Below are positions 1-7,400 of a stretch of DNA of 10,066 nt, one piece after another (the first letter of the stretch is position 1; each line of letters starts with the position of its first letter). The notes under the pieces are model-generated. The model was not told where the DNA came from. It worked only from the letters and a program-made list of their open reading frames with translations, and made no database searches. The stretch spans positions 1 through 10,066 of the forward strand of contig CAKOGP040002079.1 in assembly GCA_933822405.4 (NCBI GenBank). The letters are read 5' to 3'. The stretch comes from Cylindrotheca closterium (Eukaryota > Bacillariophyta > Bacillariophyceae > Bacillariales > Bacillariaceae). The position numbers and the translations under genes are program-made.

Positions 1-160
1 CGGGTTGACGATGTTATCCTTCATGTTAAAGTAAATTTCTTTCCTGTTTCAGCAACAACAACTGTTTTCCTTTACGTAGAAAACGCGTAGGACTGGTACA
101 GTTTTGTTTTGGTGCTGTGCATGGAAATTAATCTTCTACTTTTTAGTTTTTGATTTTTGA
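1..160. other. Upstream T-rich non-coding stretch
   Basis: No supported gene. The stretch is T-rich and holds a pyrimidine run ending in CAG at 51-52 that resembles a splice acceptor, but the following reading frames close quickly (for example TAG after eight codons from CAA at 53). The TTTTTGA motif is repeated at about 147-160. It could be the 5' leader or the LTR end of the gag-protease element that follows. No copy of it was recognised downstream, so an LTR cannot be claimed. Confidence 0.4.
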
Positions 161-1665
161 TTTCTGAGTTTTATACCAAGTTTGTTCAGACAATCAGCCA
201 ACACATGGGGAGGACAGTTCAACCCTGATCATTTCCAGCGCAACGCGTTTGCTATGATGTCAGCAAGTCCTGTCAATATAGAGAATGCAGCATTTGCCGC
301 GATGACTGCCGCGTCGCATCACAAATATGAAAAAAATGAAAAAAGAAGCGATTGCATCAACAAGAAATTGTATTGGGTCAACGGAAGCCACGTGAACAAG
401 ACCATCACCTACAACCAGTATACCATCAATACTGCCGTCTTAGCTCCAACCACAGAGTCTCCGGAAATCAAGCAAGCAATCCTACAACTCCATCAACCAG
501 ACAAAGACAACAATGGAACACAAGGTAGATCTCTTGATGAAACGCTACACATCTGTGTGCCCAGACGTTCGCTCGCAAGTCAACGCCGCTACCAGCAAAT
601 TGTTTGACATGACTAGTGACATGTACGAGTTCCCAAGCCTCCATGTCATCGACAACACAGGACAAGCAATCGCTACAGGACCGGGACCAGGACTTCCAGC
701 ACCATTTAGAGCGGCTGCTACATACTTCCAAATCGAGCTCCAATTGGTCCCACGGCTGTGTTCCCTATGAACTGACATTGGAATTGACCCAACAAATTCC
801 CACCATCTTCCAACAGAGCTGTATAGGTTCCAGTGCCAAGAGTCCAGAACCAGATGGACGTATCCATCACTCGCCAAATGGTAATGGGCCAAGCACATCA
901 CAAGGAAATCATCGCAGCAATGGCAGCCCTAGGAGAAGAATTCTTGATGAGAGCTGCGACCAGAGACGGAGAGCCCCAAAACAAAGCCTACAAAAAGTGG
1001 TCCAAGCAACAGATTGCAAAGACCCAATTCTAAGCACTCGAACAAGCACTTACAGCCACCTACGTTGGACTACAACAAGGAATGGAGACGCCAAACCAAC
1101 AACTGGCAAAACTCAACATGATCCGATACAAAGGAGGCACGATGATGCACAACAGCGTGGCTACTTTATATGGCAGAATTGCCACAATTCTAAATGGGTT
1201 CAACCACAAGAACCCTCCACCAACCAACCTATCAGACTTGGCAGGAGTCGCCTATGCGATTGAGCAGAGAAAGAAGAGAGGCGCATCAAGCAACTTGTGG
1301 GAATTGCAAACAGCGCGGGACAAGTCAGGCCAAACAGAAGCTACGTTCCAGGACCATCCGCACCACCAAGACCAGGAGGAAGAGCTTTTGCAGGATTCCA
1401 CCAACGACAATTCCAAGGATTCCAAGACAATTGCTCCTCCCAAACTCCAACGATCGAGACCGCTGGAACCTTCCACACTGCATTGACACCCACACCAAAT
1501 CAAAACGTTTGAGTCACTGACGGACAAGGAAGACAATTGTTGGTCCTGACACCCAACAGCAAACTATACTGCCCACAAGCTGCCCTAACAATGCTAGCAT
1601 GCATGAGTGCTGCCGAAGAAGCACTCAACATTGAAGAAGAAAGTGACAAAACACTTTCGATCCGT

Positions 1666-1707
1666 TGTTGGGGATGCCAGAGGATAGGCCACTCTTTCAG
1701 AAAATGC
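1666..1707 (+). other. CCHC zinc knuckle of the gag-protease pseudogene
   Basis: Fourteen residues in frame 1 follow the spacing C-x2-C-x4-H-x4-C: cysteines at 1666 and 1675, histidine at 1690, cysteine at 1705. This is the retroviral and retrotransposon nucleocapsid knuckle that binds RNA. All four zinc ligands are intact. A basic Lys/Arg-rich stretch follows (about 1708-1770). The open segment around it runs from the in-frame TGA at 1510 to the TGA at 1858. Confidence 0.85.
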
Positions 1708-1933
1708 CCCCGAAAAAGCATAGAGGACTACAGACTAAAGAGAGAGCAGAGACGACACAAAAGCGAGATAACAAGTTACAAGGACGGTGGTTATATTAAT
1801 CAAATAGTTTATGAAACAATTCAAAAGATTGAGAATCCAGAAACGCGGGAAGATGAATGAAGAACACTGTTAACAAACTTGGACAAAACAGTCACCGAGC
1901 ACATGGGCAACAACAGCGCAAAAGAGGAAGCAA

Positions 1934-2426
1934 ATGAGAACGGACCCCCCACTCACTTTCATGACGGTCGGAAGCTTTGCAGCAATGGAACAAGCACAAA
2001 AATTGGACTTCTCAGTGAGCAGTGATGCAATTCCCAATTGGCCTCAACCGCAGAGACATAGCCAACTTGAAAGGAATGTACGACACAAGAGGATGCTGCA
2101 ACATAGGAGAAAAGCATACCACCTCACCATCGCAAAACAATACCCCCAATTGGTCAAACAGGTGTATGACTTTCCAAAAATTCACTATGCCCCCATCAAG
2201 ATTGGAGGAATCTAAGACAGTGTCAACATCGAGGCAATCATTGAATACTACATCCCTTTTGCCAACAGGGATGGAGAAAATCACATGTTGATGATTGGAT
2301 TGACGGAGTAACTACCCATCAACACACTCTTTGGATTACCATTCATGTTGAAGGCAAAGATGGCGCCAGACTTTCATAAAAAAAACAGTAACTTCAAGCC
2401 TCTTCAACCAAGAATTTGAACTAACC
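1934..2426 (+). other. Retropepsin-like aspartic protease domain, inactivated
   Basis: The segment starts with T-F-M-T-V-G-S-F in frame 2, passes to frame 3 for G-M-Y-D-T-R-G-C-C (Asp codon at 2082), and returns to frame 2 for I-K-I-G-G-I and, further on, L-F-G-L-P-F. This is the usual course of a retropepsin fold: catalytic D-T-G loop, flap region, then the hydrophobic-G-L-P-F block. The glycine expected after D-T is replaced by arginine (AGA at 2088), which should damage the active site. Two TAA stops (2213, 2309) and a shift in the A8 run (2378-2385) also break it. As recalled, diatom genomes carry many D-T-G-G-C-C gag-protease proteins of this kind; this was not checked by search. Confidence 0.6.
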
Positions 2427-2615
2427 ATGGAGCGACTCACAATGCTTCCAGTGGAACACCTCAGAAGAGATCAAGCAGCATCACCCAAAGTACTATTCAA
2501 CAACAACAAGAAAGAGACACGACAGAGAGCCATCATCATCAGAAAACAACAACACAACGCGCCCAACACCATACGCACACATGACGCAGATCAATCAGAA
2601 GACGAAGCCCACCAC

Positions 2616-2635
2616 AAATGGGGGAGAATAAAAAA
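2616..2635 (+). other. Polypurine-tract-like sequence at the end of the gag-protease gene
   Basis: A purine-rich run containing GGGGGAGAA (2620-2628) followed by A-rich sequence lies inside the last codons of the pseudogene, just before its TAA at 2640. In LTR elements such a tract primes plus-strand DNA synthesis directly upstream of the 3' LTR. Its position supports the view that the element ended here without a pol gene. The sequence after it does not start with a clear TG, so the LTR boundary is not resolved. Confidence 0.45.
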
Positions 2636-2653
2636 TGAATAAAAAAGGTAGAG

Positions 2654-2783
2654 ACCCATAAAACATGCGCAAAAACTATACAACGAAACCCATAACACGC
2701 GCAAAAACTATAGAATGAAACCCATAACACGCGCAAAAACTATACAATGAAACCCATAACACGCGCGAAAACTACACAATGAA
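2654..2783 (+). repeat. 32-bp tandem minisatellite, four copies
   Basis: Four consecutive units: 2654-2687 (34 bp), 2688-2719, 2720-2751 and 2752-2783 (32 bp each). Each starts ACCCATAA and contains a GCGC core followed by AAAACTA and a GAA end. The second and third units differ at one base; the first carries a 2-bp insertion and further changes, and the fourth has two changes. The array begins 12 bases after the stop of the gag-protease pseudogene, so it probably belongs to that element's 3' region. The hydrophobic minus-strand reading frames across it are products of the repeat. Confidence 0.95.
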
Positions 2784-2918
2784 CCGAAAAATGTATTAAT
2801 ATCGCCCCGAAAAAAAATTAAAAAAATACACGGACACACACACAACACAACCAGTACCAAAACACGACCCAAGACATGACCTAAAAAGCATAGTGCAGTA
2901 TGTCGCGGCACACCACAC
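2784..2918. other. A/C-rich spacer with CA-rich patch
   Basis: No gene is supported. The stretch contains A-runs (about 2810-2826) and a CA-rich microsatellite-like patch at about 2828-2852. Guanine is rare on the + strand, as in the pseudogene upstream, suggesting that it belongs to the same element. Confidence 0.5.
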
Positions 2919-3042
2919 GATACAAGTTGACCCAAAAGAGTAGCCAACAACAAATATGATATGTTGCAGCATATGATACAAGTTGACAAAAGAGTAGCCA
3001 ACAAGAGTAGCCAACAAGAGTAGCCAACAAGAGTAGCCAAGA
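2919..3042 (+). repeat. Nested direct repeat ending in a four-copy 13-bp tandem repeat
   Basis: A 32-bp segment at 2919-2950 recurs at 2975-3004 with a 2-bp deletion; both contain GATACAAGTTGAC and AAAAGAGTAGCCAACAA. The end of the second copy is amplified as the 13-bp unit AGAGTAGCCAACA at 2991-3003, 3004-3016, 3017-3029 and 3030-3042, the last with one change. Between the two copies lies a near-palindrome at 2959-2974 (ATATG, six bases, CATAT). The array ends where the A/C-rich composition ends. Confidence 0.9.
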
Positions 3043-3059
3043 AGAGTTAGGGTAGTGGC

Positions 3060-3855
3060 AAAATATGCCTTGGAGTTACGAAAATGGCAATTTGTGGTTT
3101 CCGAAAATCAATGGTGTTCCATTATGGCTTGAAAGTTATTGTAGGCTTCTTGCACAATCCATCCTTTGTCCCATCACAAAAACTGCCTAATTGACTACCT
3201 GCTCAAATATGCTCAATTTGGCAAATCAAGTTTACATAATCCTGGAATCTATACTTGGATATAGGATCTAATAGTCTGTCATTTTAGATTTTCCAAAAGT
3301 ATATTGGGAAGTCAATATCCAACATTGAAGTGCCATTGCCAATGGTTTTGAAATCCGCAAGTTTTCAGTTTGTGTTTGATTGAAAATGATCAAATGAGTT
3401 GATTTGAATCATGTGCCAGAACAGAAATAGTCCAAATTGAATACATGGACAAACAGCTGAAGACATCTAAACGGGGTTGTTTGTTTTTGTTCTACACTCT
3501 GCAAACCTACCTTTACTTGTCTAGTAATTGTACCAGTACCAGTATAGTAGTATCTAGATTGGCACATGGAGGCAAAATAATACCGTTCTGTTTTGGTTAC
3601 CTATGTGTCAAGGGTTCTGGTTTCTCTCCAGCATTATCCCCCACATACGTTAGCAGTCTCTCTGTCCCCTTCTATTTCCCCCTTCTAATGTGCACTTCAC
3701 TATGACCTGAATGCGACCATTATTTTGGGAAGTACGTGGTATGTCCTCCGTACATGTAGTTTTGTAGTCTGAAAGGATTGATAGTCACAAGTTTTCCTTG
3801 TCTATATTTCGTCCAGTAATTCATCTGTTTTGGCTGACTAGCAGCGCATTTTAAC
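3060..3855. other. Gene-less region, possible 5' LTR of the Copia element
   Basis: No supported coding region. The short open frame at 3445-3705 has no recognisable motif and unconvincing composition. Sequence becomes T-rich from here on. If the primer-binding site proposed at 3856 is right, the 5' LTR should end at about 3850-3855 and lie inside this stretch. I could not confirm this because no matching 3' LTR copy was recognised in 9931-10066. A small GTACCA repeat lies at about 3531-3551. No tRNA box, terminator or clear TATA box could be assigned. Confidence 0.35.
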
Positions 3856-3870
3856 GGTTATCAGACCCAG
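3856..3870 (+). promoter_or_regulatory. Candidate primer-binding site, tRNA-Met type
   Basis: The bases GGTTATCAGACCCAG resemble the primer-binding site many Copia elements use for the initiator methionine tRNA (consensus start TGGTATCAGAGC), with one extra T and one G-to-C change. It lies on the same strand as gag-pol and 409 nt before the gag ATG. The preceding bases TTTTAAC could be the remnant of an LTR end in AACA. The match is imperfect and the adjoining LTR is unproven. Confidence 0.35.
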
Positions 3871-4278
3871 AAGCTCTTTGTTGTGAGCTAAAGCTTGAGA
3901 AGGCTTTTTGAAATAATATCTGGTCTCCAAAGTTTGTGGTTGACCGGCAAAGGTTGGATCGCCCATTGTCAAAGGATCCGTGGTTTTCACGTCGCTACAT
4001 TTCAGTCTTGAGCGTTGACTGAAGACGGCCACTTGTTACCGTTTAAACCGTTTGGTTGCAAGTAATTTGCCACACGGGTAGACGTACCCAGGATATTTTG
4101 CTCAATACTCCGTATATAATTATTTGTAGTGCGATTCTTTTAATTAAGATCTCACACTGACGTAGTCGTGCGAAATTGCATTATACGACTCCGATCAGAA
4201 ACTGAAAACAACTGGCAAAACAAAAATATTGAAATTTGTGCCGTGTTATTTTTACAACAACACGAAAGACATTGAACG
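3871..4278 (+). other. Long leader upstream of gag
   Basis: No supported gene lies in these 408 bases. The minus-strand open frame across 3838-4032 has no family resemblance. Visible elements are a TATA-like A/T run at 4113-4122 (TATATAATTA) and a 6-bp inverted repeat AGTCGT/ACGACT at 4164-4169 and 4185-4190 that could form a hairpin. If the primer-binding site is at 3856, this is the untranslated leader where a packaging signal would be expected. If not, the TATA-like run could belong to the LTR promoter. Confidence 0.35.
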
Positions 4279-5778
4279 ATGGCCGCTGCAAGAATCGCAT
4301 GGAGAAACTACATTTGAGATGTTCTCGATTTCTCTCAGGATGAGGCACAAGAGATTGTTATTGAACAGGGCTTCAGTTCCCATGCTTTCTTTGCCCGCTC
4401 GACGCGCGAAAATATTGATTCCTTGGTGAAGCAGATCAATCGCACTGTGATTGATCCAGGAAATGATCCTGACACTATGTTTTCAATCAACCAAGCCCAG
4501 AAAATCATGCTCTACAACCTTTGCGACTATTGCCAATTTATTTATACGGTGGATCGCCAACATGATCCAGCTTTTGGGACACAAGCGAATTTGGCAAAAA
4601 TCAATCGCTATTATTCCCACTTGAAGAACAAGTCAAACGAATTTGAAGATATTTCAGAGGTTATGCCTCCCAAATTTGATAATAAAAATACGGTCGAACT
4701 GATGGAGAGCTTGGAACAGTGGTTGAAGCGCAATCGCGGAAAGGGTGGCACTTTGCTAACATATGTAATCTGTGAGCATCAAAATCCGGACGACAATCCA
4801 ACAGCTGATCCTGGTCTCCTTATGCCATCTGTGGAAGATGAGGCAATTCGTCGGAGCTTGCATCGAGAGGACCAGTTTGTCGCTAATAACAAAGCTGTGT
4901 GGAATATGTTATATTCAGTATGCCATGGCACCGATGCTTGGCCTGTTATAAAGGGATACAAGACTACAGAAAATGGAAGGCAAGCGTATCTTGATCTGGT
5001 TGCCCACTATCAGGGTGAGTGCCAACTCAATAAGAGGCGCGACTCTGCCTACCGCATCTTGAATACAACCCACTACAATGGAAAGAAGAATTTTTAGTTT
5101 TGAAAAATTTGCGGCACGGGTTCTTGGTGCCTTTGAAGATTTGAAAAATTGTGGTGATGGCATGTCGGAACATGCCAAGGTAACCAAGTTCTTGAGCATG
5201 ATCAAAGAAGGCCCGCAGGGTGGACACTTGTTTGAGGAAGTCAAGCATGTATGCAAAACCTGCGCATGGCTATCAACACTTTACAGACTGAAGATACGGC
5301 CCAGCAAACTCATCGCTTAACTGCGATCAGCGGCACAAGAGCCTTAGCTGCTGTCGATGGTGGGGGACAAAACTCCAATCGCGGACGTGGCCGTGGTCGT
5401 GATCGTGATAATGGTGGTCGTGATCGTGGTGGCCATAATCGTAATCGTAATCAACATGGATGTGGCGGAGGTCGCGGACGAGGTGGTAGTCGAAGCCACA
5501 ATGGTACTGTATGGTCCGATGATGGCACGACCATCCTCAACAACGGTGGATACTCCCAAGACACTTGGAGCAGTTTCTCTGATCGTGATCGCCGTGTTGT
5601 CCTCCAAGCTCGTGAACGTGCTAACAGTTGTCTTATGAGTGAACGTGACATTGCGGAATTGAACACTTTGCGTGAACAAAATCGTGACCGCCAACAAAAT
5701 GAAGAACCTGCACCTACACCAGCTCCAGCACCCTCTTCTGGCAACATTGGTAGTGGAGTTCGACGTGGCCGTCTCTGA
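4279..5778 (+). pseudogene. gag: Copia gag gene, disrupted
   Basis: The start is ATG 4279: it has A at -3 and G at +4, and its frame joins the long open frame 1 downstream. An in-frame TGA at 4315 (codon 13) stops it; conserved gag sequence resumes at once (E-Q-G-F-S-S-H). Frame 1 continues to about 5091. A T5 run at 5091-5095 carries one extra base, moving the reading to frame 2 (F-S-F-E-K-F and on). About one base is missing near 5250, restoring frame 1 to TGA 5776. The repaired length would be about 500 residues, normal for the family. Order of parts: helical N-terminal gag domain; a central capsid part with W-L-K-R-N and V-C-H-G-T-D-A-W-P; a C-terminal arginine/glycine-rich region; a W-x-x-F-S-D-x-D-R-R motif (about 5566-5595); and a Pro/Ala-rich tail. 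The product would form the virus-like particle in the cytoplasm. A zinc knuckle is absent. Confidence 0.85.
5380..5496 (+). other. Arginine/glycine-rich RNA-binding-like region of gag
   Basis: Frame 1 encodes about 39 residues dominated by R-G, R-D, N-R and G-G repeats, with a single cysteine. The DNA is an imperfect array of CGTGAT and CGTGGT codon pairs. Such basic RG-rich stretches bind RNA, so the region may take over the nucleocapsid function that a CCHC knuckle has in many other Copia gag proteins. Repetitive valine/isoleucine-rich translations in other frames here are shadows of the array. Confidence 0.75.
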
Positions 5779-5864
5779 CATGAGGCCGACTATCAGATTT
5801 GTGTTACTTGTTCCCTTCCTCTTGTGTTTGTGTTTTAATGTCCCTTTCCCACTCCTTGCCCCAG
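5758..5864 (+). other. Gag-pol junction, possible 107-nt intron or ancestral frameshift
   Basis: Gag ends at TGA 5776 in frame 1 and pol opens in frame 3 after TGA 5781, so the frames do not overlap and a simple -1 slip at the gag stop would meet another stop. The bases just before the protease cysteine codon (TGT 5865) form a pyrimidine tract ending CCCCAG (AG at 5863-5864), with TTTAAT at 5834-5839 as a possible branch point. The only GT dinucleotide in 5750-5776 with the right phase is at 5758; removing 5758-5864 (107 nt) would join gag and pol in frame at a codon boundary. The donor (GGA followed by GTTCGA) is weak. A one-base deletion in a formerly continuous gag-pol frame remains an equal alternative. 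Confidence 0.4.
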
Positions 5865-6290
5865 TGTGAGCTTGACTCACACGCAGATACTTGTGCTTTT
5901 GGCGAAAATTGTTTGGTTCTTGCAACCTATCCCCATACCTTGACAGTAAAAGGCTTTGATCCTTTGCTTGGCAGTGCAAAAGTTGCAGTTGCTTATGATT
6001 GCCCTCTGTCCCTTGAAACGTATATCTTGATCTTTGATCAAGCATTGTACATCCCAACCATGAAAAGTAATCTCCTTTGTGTTGATCACCTTCGAGATTT
6101 TGGTATAATTGTGAATGATGTGTTCCTCCAACGTCTGAAATGCGAAGATCGCAATCAATATTTGCATTCCATTATTGATGAAAACTTGGGATTACATATC
6201 CCAATTGACTTCCTGAAGCCTATCAGCTTCTTTGCTTGTCGCAAACCTGCGCTGTCTGAACTTGATGCATATGTCTCAGTGGAAATGACC
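5865..6290 (+). other. Copia aspartic protease domain (D-S-H-A-D-T type)
   Basis: The domain starts C-E-L-D-S-H-A-D-T-C with the catalytic aspartate codon at 5874. Most Copia proteases have D-S-G-A here; the histidine in place of glycine is the form I know from diatom Copia elements, so it is probably normal for this family. Later blocks are L-I-F-D-Q-A-L-Y-I-P, N-L-L-C-V-D-H-L-R, G-I-I-V-N-D and I-S-F-F-A-C-R-K-P, in the expected order and spacing. It processes the gag-pol polyprotein as a dimer. No stop or shift lies inside this segment. Confidence 0.85.
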
Positions 6291-7400
6291 AGTTCCGTCC
6301 CTTGGGAACCTTATGACCCGGAATCCTCTCGCATCGACCAAAATCTACGATGTGAATATCAAGGGGACATTGCCACTCAACAAATCTATTCTGTTGACCG
6401 CTCTGATCCCAACTACCGCTCTATTTGCCCACTCGCTCTTCCTATCGCTTTAGGGGACAGAGTTGAAGCGACCATCAATGGTGTTAAAACCAATGGCAAG
6501 AGCTATTTGGTCAAACCTGAACAACTTGCGCAAAGATGGCGAATCAGCCTTGAATGTGCCCGTCGCACTCTCAAGAAAACAACCCAGCGACTAAAGTCGA
6601 AGGCTCAAGACGATTTTGCCCCACTCAATTCCAACTTGAATATCCTAGGTTGCGTGCTGATGTTTGGGCCGATATCAAACAAGGCCCCTGTGTTTCTGCT
6701 GAAGGAAATAAGTATGTTGCTGTCTATGCTGCTGCCTGTCAATGGGCCCGTGGCTACGCTTTGAAGAAAGAATCTGATTTGAGCAACTCGCTCAAGGAAC
6801 TATTTCGTGATATTGGCTTTCCAAGAGTTCTCCGACCTGATGATGCTCAATCGTTGACTGCTGGAGAATTTCGAAGAGTCGCAAATAAGGCCCAGGTTCC
6901 AATACATCCTAGCGAGCCTTACAATCCTGATCAGAACCTTGCTGAAGATTGTATTCATGAAGCAACAAAAATGTATGTTCGTTTGATGACAAGAAGAGGG
7001 ATCCCAAAAGCGTTTTGGGATCGAGTCTTTATCTATTGTTTGGAATTAAGAAGTCACATGGTTCTTGGTCACTCTCGACAAGGTGATGACTGTGGTGCCG
7101 GTTGGATCTCCGGTAATACAAAAGATATCTCGCATCTGGCTGATTTTGGTATCTATGATTGGTGTTGGGCTTTGTCCCCAACACACTCCAGTCAAGAGAA
7201 TAAGCAATTGTGTCGTTGGCTTGGACCCAGTTTTAACATTGGCGGATCTCTGTGTTTTGCATGTGCCACTTCTCGTGGAAAAGTTTTACAGCGTTCAAGT
7301 GTGATTCCTCTCTCCAGAGAAGAGCGGGATAGTACAGATATCAAAGATCTGAAAAAGCGTTTTACCGAAGACTTGCATAACTGTTTGAAAAACTCTGACC
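6290..7400 (+). other. Integrase: N-terminal region and catalytic core, one frameshift
   Basis: The pre-integrase part in frame 3 includes L-A-Q-R-W-R-I-S-L-E-C-A-R-R-T-L-K-K-T-T-Q-R in family position (about 6525-6590). The frame then changes to frame 2 between about 6588 and 6604, and S-R-R-F (6605) resumes the expected sequence. The core has aspartate at 6671 (A-D-I), aspartate at 6839 (P-D-D) and glutamate at 6944 (L-A-E-D), giving the D, D-35-E triad that binds the metal ions for DNA strand transfer. Y-N-P-D-Q-N precedes the glutamate in place of the more usual Y-S-P-W. A single-base loss explains the shift. Confidence 0.88.

Larger units (their letters stand above)
161..2642 (+). pseudogene. 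Broken gag-protease gene (CCHC gag plus retropepsin-like domain)
   Basis: Coding sense moves between frames. The apparent path is frame 2 at 161 to about 505 (in-frame ATGs at 254 and 257), frame 3 at 513 to about 730, an ambiguous part at 740-830, frame 2 at 833 to about 1315, frame 1 to about 1945, frame 2 to about 2020, frame 3 to about 2115, frame 2 to 2378, then frame 3 to TAA at 2640. In-frame stops within that path are TAA 1031, TGA 1510, TGA 1858, TAA 2213 and TAA 2309. Two shifts sit in homopolymers: C6 at 1945-1950 and A8 at 2378-2385. The product would be a nucleic-acid-binding capsid protein fused to an aspartic protease. Region order: an N-terminal gag-like part, a Q- and M-rich helical part (833-1300), a Gly/Pro/Phe-rich linker (about 1320-1500), a zinc knuckle, a protease domain and a polar tail. 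The pieces are recognisable but cannot yield one protein. The path was chosen by eye from amino-acid composition and family resemblance. Confidence 0.75.
161..3050 (+). mobile_element. Degenerate gag-protease retroelement without pol
   Basis: This unit contains a gag-like region, a CCHC zinc knuckle and a retropepsin-like domain, in the order expected of a retroelement gag-pro gene. It is followed by a purine-rich tract at 2616-2635 and by A/C-rich repeats. No reverse transcriptase, integrase or RNase H motif was seen between 161 and 3050. It is therefore either a non-autonomous, gag-only LTR element of the TR-GAG kind or a copy that lost its pol. Strong A and C bias on the + strand runs through the whole unit and stops near 3050, supporting that value as its right edge. 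LTRs and target-site duplications were not found. The left edge is set by the first open codon after the TGA at 158 and may lie further upstream. Confidence 0.6.

Noticed and set aside
97..113. Similarity of TACAGTTTTGTTTTGGT to 3581-3597 as possible LTR copies
   Set aside because: The match covers 17 bases with two differences in T-rich sequence and does not extend.
616..1263. Open frame 1 of 215 codons rich in Ser, Arg, Pro and Gln
   Set aside because: Its composition looks out of frame; frames 3 and 2 over the same bases give more plausible gag-like sequence. A short part (about 770-810) could still be coding.
2708..3040. 110-residue hydrophobic minus-strand open frame with membrane-like segments
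   Set aside because: It runs through both tandem arrays and its sequence is periodic; there is no family resemblance, and long frames arise easily in A/C-rich repeats.
3044..3049. TTAGGG, the telomere repeat unit
   Set aside because: Only one copy; a chance match.
3445..3705. 86-codon + strand open frame
   Set aside because: No motif; it lies in the presumed LTR region, and chance open frames of this size are common.
3838..4032. 64-codon minus-strand open frame
   Set aside because: It covers the candidate primer-binding site and leader and resembles no known protein family I can recall.
4315..4317. TGA read as selenocysteine
   Set aside because: TAA stops and frameshifts also occur in the same element, and a gag protein gives no reason for selenocysteine.
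5344..6057. Long minus-strand open frame of 237 codons
   Set aside because: It mirrors the RG-codon array and the protease start of the + strand. Ser/Thr-rich repeats are an antisense artefact.
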